From Anaerolineales bacterium (GTDB taxonomy: Bacteria; Chloroflexota; Anaerolineae; Aggregatilineales; UBA2796): a stretch of DNA of 64,000 bases. Of this stretch, positions 34,567 through 43,527 are shown in pieces; position 1 is the first letter of the stretch, and every line of letters starts with the position of its first letter. The notes under the pieces were generated by a model that was not told the DNA's origin, searched no databases, and saw only the letters and a program-made list of their open reading frames with translations. Position numbers and translations under genes: made by a program. The stretch covers positions 186,001 through 250,000 of the forward strand of contig JABTTZ010000003.1 in assembly GCA_015075625.1 (NCBI GenBank). The letters run 5' to 3'.

Positions 34567-35151
34567 TTACTCCCCAATGCTCATGACACGCTCGATAATC
34601 TGCCCGTCGGGAAGGCTGACGACGACATAGGCGGGTAAACCCAGACCACGCCAAAAGGAAAAGGCGTCTATTCCCGCGAGGCGGGCGATATAGAGGCTCA
34701 TCACTGTGCCATGTGTCACCACCGCTACATTCCAACCGGGGTGTGCCTCCATGATCCCGTTCAGCGTATTATTGAACCGCCGATAGGCAGCGTCTGCCGT
34801 CTCTGCGCCAAAGACAAGCTGGCTTGGATTTTGGAAAAAATGCGCAACCTGTGCCTCAAACTGCTCCACCGTATCATACCAACCAACATTTGGGCGGGCA
34901 TGTTCGTGCAACCCCTCGCTCGTCTTGACTGGTTTTCCCAAATCAGCAGCGATGATCTGCCCCGTTTCCATCGCCTTGATCTCCGTGCTGGTAACGACCA
35001 AATCGGGGTAATGGGGGGTGATCCGCTTTGCCAATTGGTGACAGCGCAGCCGCCCCACGTCGGAGAGCGTCCACTGCGTCGCCTGCCAATCGGGGACGAT
35101 CTTTGGATGCGAGTGGCGGATCAAAATCAGGTTACGCTGTGGCGTGTACAT
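34567..35151 (-). CDS. Histidine phosphatase family protein
   Basis: The ATG at 35151 (MYTPQRNLILIRHSHPKIV) has a GAGAGG site upstream and gives 194 residues. RHS replaces the commoner RHG at the catalytic motif but keeps the phospho-accepting His. The second conserved histidine is in VAVVTHGTVMSLYIA, with Arg and Glu positions (VVTSTEIKAMETGQII) also present. It overlaps the sugar kinase upstream by 20 bases and is followed by mrpA after 3 bases, so it lies inside an operon of mixed functions. Substrate unknown (phosphoglycerate, sugar phosphate or other). Confidence 0.85.
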   Translation of the reverse strand: MYTPQRNLILIRHSHPKIVPDWQATQWTLSDVGRLRCHQLAKRITPHYPDLVVTSTEIKAMETGQIIAADLGKPVKTSEGLHEHARPNVGWYDTVEQFEAQVAHFFQNPSQLVFGAETADAAYRRFNNTLNGIMEAHPGWNVAVVTHGTVMSLYIARLAGIDAFSFWRGLGLPAYVVVSLPDGQIIERVMSIGE

Positions 35152-36607
35152 CACTGAACCTCTCGTACAAACGGTGTTGACGCTCGGCGGCGGCACGGTA
35201 TAGGGCGTGTTTCTCCGCCGCCGGATGAATCAAAGGTAACCCCTGTTTCTCATTGGAAAGTAGAGATTGTAATCTAGTTGCCAAACAAACTGCGCCGCGA
35301 AGGGTCGCTTCACGTTCCCCCCGTTGCAAGGGGAGATTGAGTGCATCGGTGAGAATGTTCACCCACAGCGCCGATCCGCTTGGCGCACCACTGACAACCC
35401 CCACCAGATTTTTTTTGGCAAGGAAGGGGCGCATCCGATCCAAAATTGCCGCATAGCGTAAGGCAACGGCTTCTAGCGCCGCCCGCAAAAGGTGAGCGAA
35501 AGTCGTCTCCGGGGTCATCCCCATAAACACAGCGGGGGCATCGCTATGCCAGCCCGGGGCGCGTTCGCCCGTCAGAAAGGGGAGAATCGTCAGTCCGTGT
35601 GCATCGGGCGGCATCCCTTCCGCCGCTGCCAGCACGTCGGCGTCGATCCCACCGATCAGGCGATCTAACCATGCATACAGGCTGCCCACATCGTTCAACG
35701 CCCCGCCGATCAAAGATCGCGTTCGATCAACGGCATAGGCAAACAACCCCGACGGGGCGGGCGGGCATCCGGGGAGCATTAGCCGCAGCGCTCCACTTGT
35801 CCCCAATGCCACCGCAAGGCGATCCGCCGTTGTGCAGCCCGACCCCACGCTGGAGGCAACCCCATCAGCAACAAAGGGAAAGATTGGTATTCCCTCTAAG
35901 AGGCGTCCCGCCTCACCCAAAACAACCTCCCATTCAGGGCGCACGCCGATCACTGGCGCGTCAGACACCTCCGAGAAGCCCGCCGCAGTGACAGGGAGGT
36001 CGGCAAAGGTCGCCGCATCCCATGAATTTGTGCGGCGGTTCAGCAGCCCGCTCCACGAGGCGGCGCTCAGGCTAATGCGCCGGACGCCCGTCAGGGCGTG
36101 AAGCAGGTAATCGCCAAGCCCAAACCAACGCGGAATCTGTGCCACATTCTCGCCTTCGGCAAGCCACCACAAGCGAATCGGCGCATAGCTTGGGTGGGGG
36201 TAGCAGCCCGTCCGTTCGGTGTAGGCGGCGGGATCGCTGATACGTGCGGCAAAGTGCGCCCCCCGCCGATCCGCGTAGGTGTAGATAGGCGTCAGCGGAT
36301 AGCCGGTTTTGTCGGCGCCGAGCAAACTGCCAACAAGGGTTGCCCCGCAGACCGCCCGTAGCGTCACACCTGCTGCCTGAGCGCGGGCAAGGATGGTCGC
36401 AAGCACCTCTCGAAAGGTGGCAAGCACTTCATGGGGGTCAACCTCCGCCCCGCCATCTGGGGAGTGGGTGAGCGTATGTTTCCGCTGTTCAGGGGTAAAA
36501 CCCGCTTCGCTCCCATCGGCGTAACAGATCGTCGCCCGCAGCGAGGACGATCCAATGTCAAAAGCAAGGACAAAATCATGGGGGCTTAAGGGAATCATCA
36601 TAAGCAT
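35132..36607 (-). CDS. FGGY-family carbohydrate kinase (gluconokinase-like)
   Basis: Around 490 residues; ATGs at 36607, 36601 and 36598 are all possible before MIPLSPHDFVLAFDIGSSSLRATI. The ATPase-fold phosphate-1 motif (AFDIGSSSLRATI), FGGY adenosine region (LAVALGTSGALRL) and the segment GLTILPFLTGERAPGWHSDA, typical of gluconate or xylulose kinases, are present. The catalytic Asp region is WFGLGDYLLHALTG. It is a cytoplasmic ATP-dependent sugar kinase; gluconate is the best guess from the GERAPGW motif, not proven. Confidence 0.85.
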   Translation of the reverse strand: MLMMIPLSPHDFVLAFDIGSSSLRATICYADGSEAGFTPEQRKHTLTHSPDGGAEVDPHEVLATFREVLATILARAQAAGVTLRAVCGATLVGSLLGADKTGYPLTPIYTYADRRGAHFAARISDPAAYTERTGCYPHPSYAPIRLWWLAEGENVAQIPRWFGLGDYLLHALTGVRRISLSAASWSGLLNRRTNSWDAATFADLPVTAAGFSEVSDAPVIGVRPEWEVVLGEAGRLLEGIPIFPFVADGVASSVGSGCTTADRLAVALGTSGALRLMLPGCPPAPSGLFAYAVDRTRSLIGGALNDVGSLYAWLDRLIGGIDADVLAAAEGMPPDAHGLTILPFLTGERAPGWHSDAPAVFMGMTPETTFAHLLRAALEAVALRYAAILDRMRPFLAKKNLVGVVSGAPSGSALWVNILTDALNLPLQRGEREATLRGAVCLATRLQSLLSNEKQGLPLIHPAAEKHALYRAAAERQHRLYERFSDVHATA

Positions 36608-37020
36608 ACTGTACCCTATCTGAAAGACAACTTTGGGGGTATCTAGGAATTTTGACAAGGCAGGTGAGAGTGTACGCTATTGGTTCAGAACCTCTATCCC
36701 CCTGCCCCCTTTCCCCGCAGACAGGGAAAGGGGGCAGGGGCGGGCGGACGCCTCAGGGTTCCTCCCTACGGGGTGCGGGCGGGATGGCGCGTCAAAATAT
36801 CAATATAGGCTAGGGTCTGTTGACCGTGTAATTCCCGTAGGGGCGCCATACCTTGCGCCCATCGCCGCCCGCCGCTAAAGCAGCGGGCTAGGAGTAGCCA
36901 CCCCTTCGGGGCTTGGAAGGCATTGTCGCACCGGTTGTTCTACACCTCTTCACCCCAAAGGACTTTTTTGTTTGCACTTAGGGCAGCGAAAAGTGTGGCA
37001 CATGTACAGGATAGGTAGGG
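36608..37020. repeat. Intergenic region with family A and family B repeats
   Basis: About 410 bases with no coding region. A perfect 17-bp inverted repeat is at 36699-36715 and 36724-36740 (CCCCTGCCCCCTTTCCC and its complement, 8-base loop); this is the best copy of family A. A family B element, GCCCGCCGCTAAAGCAGCGGGC, lies at 36867-36888 (20 of 22 shown positions paired). CCACCCCTTCGG at 36899 matches the piece before 13350. TTGACA at 36652 has no matching -10. The segment separates the sugar kinase start from the DarTG end. Confidence 0.75.
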
Positions 37021-38191
37021 CTACGTTTCCAACAAAAACACCCCGGTAAGCTGTTCTGGTGGAATATCTTGTTCACGTGGCAGGTAGATATACACAGGAA
37101 TAGGAAGTTTTGCCATATATCGGCACAGCAAGCGCCCAACATCCTCCCACCGCAATTTTCCCTCGCCACACCCTAAGGCAGGGAGCGCCAACGAGGTGAT
37201 CCCCTCTGTTTCATAGTGGGTGATAATCCATTCTAACCCGCGTTCAATCCCCTCAATATCAGAATGTTCCCGCCAGTGGCGTTTTGTTGGAAACAATAAA
37301 AACCATTTGGCGTTGTTTACCTTCCAATTGGGGCTGCCCCCTCTCCCCAAGTTCATCGTCAAGGAATGTCTCCCACTTGTAGAGATAGGGTGTTCCCATC
37401 GTAAGGGGATTCTTTTTGCTTTTGCATTGATCTTGGTAGACGACGAACACATCGGGAAATTGGTATTTTGCTCTGGAGGCAAGCCCTTTACCCATGATCC
37501 CAACCGTGTTTACACTAATCGTCAGTGTTTGCGCCTGAGAAAAGAATATATCTCCATTCACTAAGGCTAGATGCTTGGTCAGTGGAATCGTTGTATGAGG
37601 GGCGAAAAAGAGATTCGGTTCGGGCGTAACGGTGATATCTTTCTTCGGAAAGGGAAATTTTTCCCTCACGGACTGAGATGCCACATAAATTCCCTCAATA
37701 AATTTGGCAGGTATCCTGTCGGGGACAAGACATTCTGCCATGATTTTTCGCTTGGAGCCATCGTTAGAAGACCAGTACGCCTCGTCCATCAGGGGTTTAT
37801 AGGTGGCAACAATGGGCAACCCTTCATTGGGCGGCAAAATATCGGAATCGCCACTGGCGGCATTTCCAGTGGTGACAAATACACCGGGCAAATTCAGGAT
37901 TTTTGCAGAGATACTCAAAACAACGATTTCTTCCTCGGATAGTTCCCGAAGGACGCGGTAAAGCATTACATTTCGGGCGTGGAAATACACATTGGCGTAG
38001 TCCCATAATGAGCGATCATCAGGCATTTTCCGTTTCTGGCGCTGAGTGACGATTTGCTCATCATAGATTCCCGCAGTGGGGATATGCTCCTTCGCCACAA
38101 GCACATGTGACAAAATACCCCGTTCTAAGATGGAAGGGACATTATTGATGTGTGTGATGTAATAAAATGCTTTGGGGGCAACGTTCGCCAT
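37021..38191 (-). CDS. darTG: DarT toxin fused to DarG macrodomain antitoxin, frame-shifted
   Basis: Starting at the ATG at 38191 (MANVAPKAFYYITHINNVPS), the first part is a DarT (DUF4433) ADP-ribosyltransferase that modifies thymidine in ssDNA. It shows YYITHINNVPSILERGIL, SLWDYANVYFHARNVMLYRV with the NAD-site Arg region, and the catalytic-Glu motif IMAECLVPDRIP. A macrodomain follows (LALVNGDIFFSQAQ, ISVNTVGIMGKGLASR), like DarG that removes the mark. The frame breaks at a run of five C (37337-37341); removing one base joins GERG to SPNWKVNNAKWFLLFPTKRHW and gives 389 residues to the stop at 37021. Sequence error, true mutation or recoding are all possible. Confidence 0.75.
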
Positions 38192-38328
38192 GTGTGTGAT
38201 TGCCTTATACCTGCCACACGAACAGCCAAATTGTACATATGCTCTGTTTTGTGGCAAGCTGTCGAAGATTGTGAGAGGTATTGAATGGGGCGCCAACCCT
38301 TAAGCCAGCGCCCGGCAAACCAAATTCC

Positions 38329-39318
38329 TTACGCCGCACGCGCCTTGCGGTTGACAAAGGGGATTTCGCCCTTCTCCCAGGAGACGAGCAGCGGCACAGC
38401 AATGAAGATCGAACTATACGTCCCGCTGAGCAAGCCCACCACTAAGACGCCCACAAACTGCCGAATTTGCCCCCCACCAATAAGGAACATCGACAAGAGG
38501 ATGAACGCCACTGCTAATTGGGTCATCAGCGAACGCTGCACCGTCTCCAAGACGGAACGGTTCACGATCAGTTCAAACGGCTCCCCGCGACGACGCGCGT
38601 CGTTTTCACGGATGCGGTCAAACAAGACGATGGTGTCTTGGACCGAGTAGCCAACGACAGTCAGCACCGCCGTCAGGAATAACGCATCGGCCTCCCAACC
38701 GACAATCAGCCCGGCGATAGACATGGCGCTGATGATCACGAGGATGTCGTGAATCATTGCCGAGAGCGCACACACCCCGAAACGGAAGGAGTTTTTCAAC
38801 TGCCGGAAGGCGAAGATGATCCAGCCCAAAACGACGATGCTGGCAAAGATGGTAGCAACCAGCGCTGCTGTCGTCACCTCGCCGCCAATCGTCGGTGAGA
38901 CGGTGGCATAGTTCTCGCGGAAGTGAAGCTCGTCAAAAGCGAGATTTTTCGAGTCCCCAAGTTCCTTCAAGCCGGCGGCGAGTTTATCGATTGTCGCCAG
39001 ATCGTTGCCAGTGAAATTCGCCCGTACCTGCCAATTTTGGACGGTGGTCAAGCCCACCTGCTGCGCGATCACGTCTGTCAAGCCGACGTTTTCAAAGACG
39101 GTTTCAAGGTCAGTGCCAAGAACGGTGTCCGGCGTTTTTCCTTCGATAACCCGAAACTGTGGCTCAAAGAGAGTCCCGCCAACAAAATCGATGCTCAGCC
39201 GGACGATGGAACGCTCCGGGTAGGTGCGCGTTGAGATGACCATCGCCACGATTCCGGCAGTGATGACCAGCGCTGAAAAGAGGAAGTACCAACGGCGATG
39301 TTGGACAAAATTAATCAT
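38329..39318 (-). CDS. secF: Protein translocase subunit SecF
   Basis: A 329-residue RND-type membrane protein. The SecF N-terminal helix (WYFLFSALVITAGIVAMVI) and the motif RLSIDFVGGTLFEPQF precede a periplasmic P1 domain. The C-terminal helices contain IVLGWIIFAFRQLKNSFRFG, GYSVQDTIVLFDRIREND and SLMTQLAVAFILLSMF. SecDF pulls secreted proteins across the membrane using the proton gradient. It follows secD by 11 bases. Confidence 0.95.
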   Translation of the reverse strand: MINFVQHRRWYFLFSALVITAGIVAMVISTRTYPERSIVRLSIDFVGGTLFEPQFRVIEGKTPDTVLGTDLETVFENVGLTDVIAQQVGLTTVQNWQVRANFTGNDLATIDKLAAGLKELGDSKNLAFDELHFRENYATVSPTIGGEVTTAALVATIFASIVVLGWIIFAFRQLKNSFRFGVCALSAMIHDILVIISAMSIAGLIVGWEADALFLTAVLTVVGYSVQDTIVLFDRIRENDARRRGEPFELIVNRSVLETVQRSLMTQLAVAFILLSMFLIGGGQIRQFVGVLVVGLLSGTYSSIFIAVPLLVSWEKGEIPFVNRKARAA

Positions 39319-39329
39319 GGTCGCCTTCC

Positions 39330-41135
39330 TTATTGCCCAAATAGGTTCATGGTCTTGGCACGTTCGCCAAGCAAGGAGAGAAGTACATTGAGGAACACGC
39401 GGGTGACAATCACCGCTGTGAATAGGTTAAAAACCAAGCCGAGGATCAGCGTGACGGCAAAGCCGCGTACCGCCGATGCCCCAAACTGCCCACCGAAGAA
39501 GTACAAAATGGCGGCGATCATGATCGTGGAGACGTTCGAGTCGCGGATGGTGACCCATGCGCGGGAAAAGCCTAGTTCTAACGCCCGATTCAACTGCCGT
39601 CCGCCGCGTAGTTCTTCCTTGATGCGCTCAAAGATCAAGATGTTGCCGTCTACGGCGCTCCCAATCGAGATCAAGAAGCCGGTGATTGCCGAGAGAGTCA
39701 GCGTCACAGGGATGTATTTGTAGAGGGCAAAGTTCATCATCCCAAAGAGGATTAGGGCGAGGCTTGCCGCTAAGCCACCAACACGGTAGTAGAGGATCAG
39801 GAACAGGAAGACGGCGATCAAGCCGACAACACCTGCCCGCACCGAGTCATTGACACTCTCCGCGCCGAGGCTGGCGCCGACCTGCTCACGGGAGACAATC
39901 GTCAAAGAAACAGGCAGCGCACCGGAACGCAGTTGCAAGCCCAATGTCCGCGCTTCTTCAAGGGTGAAATTCCCCTGAATGATCCCCTCGCTATCAAGCT
40001 GCGCTTGGATTTCTGGGGCGCTCAGCACCTCACCGTCAAGGACAATTGCCATCGGCTGCCCAATGTTTGCACCGGTAAAACTGCCGAAGTTCTTTGCTTC
40101 TGGGTTGCCGGTGTCCAATTGGAAGTAGACGACATATTGGTTCTGCGCCTGCCCACCGACACGCGGTTCCGCCGCTTTGAGCGCCGCCCCGGTCATGATT
40201 GTGTTAAAAGGCTGTCCCGTGCAGGGATTCGTGGCACGGTTGTTGGGCGTCCCCGGTACATCGCTTGGAACAGGGGTTGCTTCAGCGGTAGGGGCTGCCG
40301 TCGTCTCCGCCGTTGCGCTTGCTGTCGGCTCGGCGGTAGCGGCAGCCGTCGGCTCATTGGTTGCCGCCGCCGTTGATGCCGCTGTAGCCTCTGACGTTGC
40401 CGTTGCTGTAGGGACTGCCGTCGCTTCTGTCGTTGGGCTTGCTGCTGACTCAGTAGCAGCCGCCGTCGCTGTCACGGCAGCCTCCGTTGTGGACACCGTT
40501 GTTGGCTGGGCAGTGTTTTCGCTGGTCGCCGCTGTGGTGGCGGCAGTTGTTGGGACAGCCGTCGCCTCCGCCGTTGTCGCAGCGGTAGCGGCTGCCGTTG
40601 CAGGGGTTGTCGCAGCAGCGGTTGCCTCTGCTGTTGCCGCTGCAGTGACGGCAGCGGTTGCTTCCGCCGTCGCCGTTGGGGTGACGCCCGTCAGACCGCG
40701 CCCCAACTGTACCTGACGATCCGTGAGGATGAACGTTCCGGCGGGGGGCATTTGCGCCGTACAGCCGCCAATAGCGCTGAAATCGACAAATTCCAAGAGC
40801 GCTGTTTGCTGAATGATGTCAATCGCTTTTTGCGGGTCTTGAACACCGGGGAGTTCAACAATCATCCGATTTGTGCCGGCGACCTGAACAGCAGCTTCCG
40901 CCACACCGAGGGCGTTCACACGGCGTTCGATAACACGCCGTGCTTCCGCCATTTGTTCGGCGGTGACGTTGACATCATCGGCGGACATAAGGACACGCAA
41001 GCCACCTTGAATATCCAGACCGAGGCGCGTCTCAATCGGACGCCCAAAGAGTCCGGGGTTAGGCAGCAGCATATAGATGCACAAGAGGGCAATGGCGGCG
41101 ATCACCGCCAGCCACGGGAGGGTGTATTTTTGCAT
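39330..41135 (-). CDS. secD: Protein translocase subunit SecD with an Ala/Thr-rich insert
   Basis: The ATG at 41135 (MQKYTLPWLAVIAAIALLC) is the natural SecD start; 601 residues. Family motifs include TRLGLDIQGGLRVLMS, ARRVIERRVNALGVAEAAVQ and, in the C-terminal helices, NILIFERIKEELRGG. Between the P1 base and head, around residues 152-291, there is an unusual low-complexity insert of Ala, Thr, Glu and Pro (repeats such as TAEATAAAT). It would lie outside the membrane as a flexible linker. Gene order secD-secF is normal; yajC is not next to it. Confidence 0.93.
   Translation of the reverse strand: MQKYTLPWLAVIAAIALLCIYMLLPNPGLFGRPIETRLGLDIQGGLRVLMSADDVNVTAEQMAEARRVIERRVNALGVAEAAVQVAGTNRMIVELPGVQDPQKAIDIIQQTALLEFVDFSAIGGCTAQMPPAGTFILTDRQVQLGRGLTGVTPTATAEATAAVTAAATAEATAAATTPATAAATAATTAEATAVPTTAATTAATSENTAQPTTVSTTEAAVTATAAATESAASPTTEATAVPTATATSEATAASTAAATNEPTAAATAEPTASATAETTAAPTAEATPVPSDVPGTPNNRATNPCTGQPFNTIMTGAALKAAEPRVGGQAQNQYVVYFQLDTGNPEAKNFGSFTGANIGQPMAIVLDGEVLSAPEIQAQLDSEGIIQGNFTLEEARTLGLQLRSGALPVSLTIVSREQVGASLGAESVNDSVRAGVVGLIAVFLFLILYYRVGGLAASLALILFGMMNFALYKYIPVTLTLSAITGFLISIGSAVDGNILIFERIKEELRGGRQLNRALELGFSRAWVTIRDSNVSTIMIAAILYFFGGQFGASAVRGFAVTLILGLVFNLFTAVIVTRVFLNVLLSLLGERAKTMNLFGQ
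40263..40682 (-). repeat. Ala/Thr-coding low-complexity repeat inside secD
   Basis: A 420-base GC-rich, imperfect triplet-like repeat encodes the Ala/Thr-rich insert of SecD (units like ACC GCC GAG GCA ACC GCC). The same stretch yields long Ala/Val-rich open frames on the opposite strand, which are artefacts of the repeat. It may vary in length between strains. Confidence 0.85.
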
Positions 41136-41221
41136 GGCAAATCCTCTGAACAAGTGTTACGAGAACAAAACGAGTGTGGATAAGACGCCCTCCACAAGGG
41201 GAGAGCATAACAAACGGAGGG

Positions 41222-41593
41222 TTAGCGCGTGGGTGGGGCGCGGGTCGTCGGGGTGATTCCGCTGGCAGGGGAAGGAAGGGTGATAGTCTGCGCAGTCAGG
41301 CGGGTAAATGTCTCGGTGTAGGCAAGACGCAGGGCGGATGCCCGCAGAAGGGGTGTCGGATTCGTCGGCGAGGTTGGCTTGCCGGGGAGGTCAATCCCCG
41401 CTTCGCGCAGCATAAAAACGGCAGTGGGCAGCCATGTACCGAGCGTTGGCAGCGTTTCCCCATCGGGTGTTTCGGAGGGAGCGGCTTCAGCGGAAAGTGA
41501 TGGCGAATCGCCTCCCCAACGCACCACGAGAAGTGCGGCGGTGAGCATCACCAGCCAGGATCGATACCGCTTGTTCACGTTTTGCCCTACCAC
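41222..41593 (-). CDS. Small secreted or membrane-anchored hypothetical protein
   Basis: A 123-residue protein, first of the secDF strand group but 87 bases before secD. An N-terminal hydrophobic stretch (SWLVMLTAALLVV) suggests a signal or anchor. The following Ser/Pro/Glu-rich segment is flexible, and a LREAGIDLPGKP stretch precedes LLRASALRLAYTETFTRL, which could form helices. No family is recognised. It may start at 41593 or at an internal ATG in the hydrophobic part. Confidence 0.5.
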   Translation of the reverse strand: MVGQNVNKRYRSWLVMLTAALLVVRWGGDSPSLSAEAAPSETPDGETLPTLGTWLPTAVFMLREAGIDLPGKPTSPTNPTPLLRASALRLAYTETFTRLTAQTITLPSPASGITPTTRAPPTR

Positions 41594-41850
41594 CCCAAAG
41601 AGACTAGCAAATGCATTTATCGAAAGGTCTTATCTACAGAGCGTTGGCAATTATGCTTGTTTGGGATGGATTGTGCAAGGGTGTGCGAAGAATCGGAGAT
41701 GCCCGCCTTGACTCGTTGCGGCGTTAGGCTGTCGCCCTCAGCCCCCTAGCCCCCTTCTCCCGCAAGGAGAAGGGGGATACCACACAGACCATCACAGCGT
41801 TAGAGGCGTTTTGGGCGGGGGGGGATGAGGGCAAAAGATAATACGTTCTG
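41594..41850. repeat. Intergenic region with a family A hairpin
   Basis: CCCCCTTCTCC (41750-41760) and GGAGAAGGGGG (41766-41776) make a perfect 11-bp stem with a CGCAA loop, preceded by GCCCCCTAG. The remainder shows no coding region. The element borders the AT-rich HEPN-like gene. Confidence 0.75.
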
Positions 41851-43527
41851 TTATTTGTAACCCAACTCACGGGACGGAGTTGATGAACTTACCCAATCTA
41901 ACGGTTCACTAAAATTAGAACCCTTCATAAATGGCGCATACTTACCTTCATAGCCGATAGCCTTAAGCAACATGCGGATAAGGATATCGACTAAATGGGG
42001 AATGATCGCTTCAAATTCTTGGCGTGTCTCAGGTTTATGAATGTCTTTATAACCTATTCTATGCATAGTCCTATTGCGATAATCACTTACTTTTCTGGCC
42101 CAATCATCACTATTTCCATAATACTTAGAAACCACATCACGATCCACAAACTTTAAAAGGGTTAAAAGAGCGATCAATTTATCTCCAAAGGACGTTCTCT
42201 TTTGTAGAGGTTGACTACAGACACTATCGGCAACTTTTTCAATGGTTCTACGTTCGTCGGGAGTGCTTTCTAGCTGTTTTATCTTATCAGCAGTTTCTTT
42301 GAGTATATCTTTTATGCTACGAATCTGTTCTTCCGTAAGGGATATCTTTATGGGATGTATTTTTTCTTCAATATTGTAATGTGTGAAAAGTTCATCAAAA
42401 GCAGTGAATAGATAGTAGAAAACTTGGGTAGTATCTTCGCCTGAAATGGCTAAGGCAGCATTATCTGAGGCTTTATGAATAGCGCTTTGAAGTACTGCAT
42501 TTGACTGTGATGCTTGAGTCAGCAAGCGTCCAAGTCCGCCTTGATGAATCAAATCATCAATGATTGGACGCCCACGCCCGTATGTATATCGCCCCAAATT
42601 AGCGTGAATGCGGTAAACCAAACCGCCATTTTCGTCACGAAATTCAATCCAAGATGCTCCTACATGTCGCCCTGTAGCGAGACTTAATGTGGGCAATAAA
42701 ACATCGGCGGGATGCGTTTCATCTGATTCAGATTTAGAAGAACATACTCCGACCATCACACTTGTTACCCCTAATCGTGCTACCCCATTGGCTAAGTCTT
42801 GTGTGATTTGGTTGTAGTCGGGAAGTCGTTCAATAAATGCAAGTTCATTATTATAACAGAAGGCAACAACAAGGCTCATCGCCGTCAAATTATGCCTTAC
42901 CCACGCTTTATCTTCTTCCGAAGTCTCGGAGCTTAAAAAGTCATCTATCTTCTTCGTTACGGGGAAAATCCGCAAAGGATGTTGTTTCAAATTTTTATGA
43001 TTGTTAGCTTTTATAACACCAAATGAAAGGTGCAAATTTAAATTAATACAGGGTAACATCCAATATTTTGCATTACCTTTCGATTTATTGTTTACACTAT
43101 AGGTCGCCACGTCTACATATAAGCGAATCATTGCACGAATAGGATCCCATGTATAGTTAGATATCTTCTCTGAAGTTAGTTTATCTCCCTCAGTGGTCTT
43201 GAGAGTCATTGATGTGATTGAGTTATTTGTTGGTGGAGGTATAGGTATTACACACATCTCAGATGACAACTTGCTCTCTACTCGAACACCTGATATAAGC
43301 CAATCTCGGCTCAGTATAGATTGGGGTTCATTTGGTTCATTCTCATTTCCCCACTCTCTAATTTCAAGAACTACACTCATATCCCCTACATGATTAACTT
43401 CGCAAATCATTTTCCCTTCAACCCAACCTTGTGGATTAGAAAATTCAATACGACCATCACCAACATAGGTCAATGTCTTTGAAAACCATGTGCTTGGCTG
43501 CGGAAGATAATCTTGAAGATTGGTCAT
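41851..43527 (-). CDS. HEPN-motif protein, candidate defence ribonuclease
   Basis: A 558-residue protein when started at 43527 (MTNLQDYLPQPSTWFSKTL); a start at 43569 is possible. Codon and base composition are clearly AT-rich compared with all neighbours. The N-terminal 270 residues look like beta-rich strands, with WVEGKMICEVNHVGDMSVVLE resembling the N-terminal domain of ApeA-like proteins. The C-terminus contains SDYRNRTMHRIGY (RNxxxH, 42061-42078), the R-N-X3-H catalytic motif of HEPN ribonucleases, in an all-helical segment (about 400-540). HEPN proteins of this shape often abort phage infection. Not assigned to a named family; function inferred. Confidence 0.65.
   Translation of the reverse strand: MTNLQDYLPQPSTWFSKTLTYVGDGRIEFSNPQGWVEGKMICEVNHVGDMSVVLEIREWGNENEPNEPQSILSRDWLISGVRVESKLSSEMCVIPIPPPTNNSITSMTLKTTEGDKLTSEKISNYTWDPIRAMIRLYVDVATYSVNNKSKGNAKYWMLPCINLNLHLSFGVIKANNHKNLKQHPLRIFPVTKKIDDFLSSETSEEDKAWVRHNLTAMSLVVAFCYNNELAFIERLPDYNQITQDLANGVARLGVTSVMVGVCSSKSESDETHPADVLLPTLSLATGRHVGASWIEFRDENGGLVYRIHANLGRYTYGRGRPIIDDLIHQGGLGRLLTQASQSNAVLQSAIHKASDNAALAISGEDTTQVFYYLFTAFDELFTHYNIEEKIHPIKISLTEEQIRSIKDILKETADKIKQLESTPDERRTIEKVADSVCSQPLQKRTSFGDKLIALLTLLKFVDRDVVSKYYGNSDDWARKVSDYRNRTMHRIGYKDIHKPETRQEFEAIIPHLVDILIRMLLKAIGYEGKYAPFMKGSNFSEPLDWVSSSTPSRELGYK

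Noticed and set aside
36652-36680. Promoter beginning with TTGACA at 36652
   Set aside because: No -10 hexamer at 16-18 bases, and no plus-strand gene follows in the 400-base gap.
40177-40716. Long Ala/Val-rich open frame on the plus strand
   Set aside because: It mirrors the Ala/Thr low-complexity insert of secD on the opposite strand; composition is explained by the repeat and there is no ribosome site or domain.
41222-41500. Overlapping plus-strand open frame opposite the small secreted protein
   Set aside because: It is Gly/Arg-rich with no ribosome site; the minus-strand frame has a plausible signal segment.
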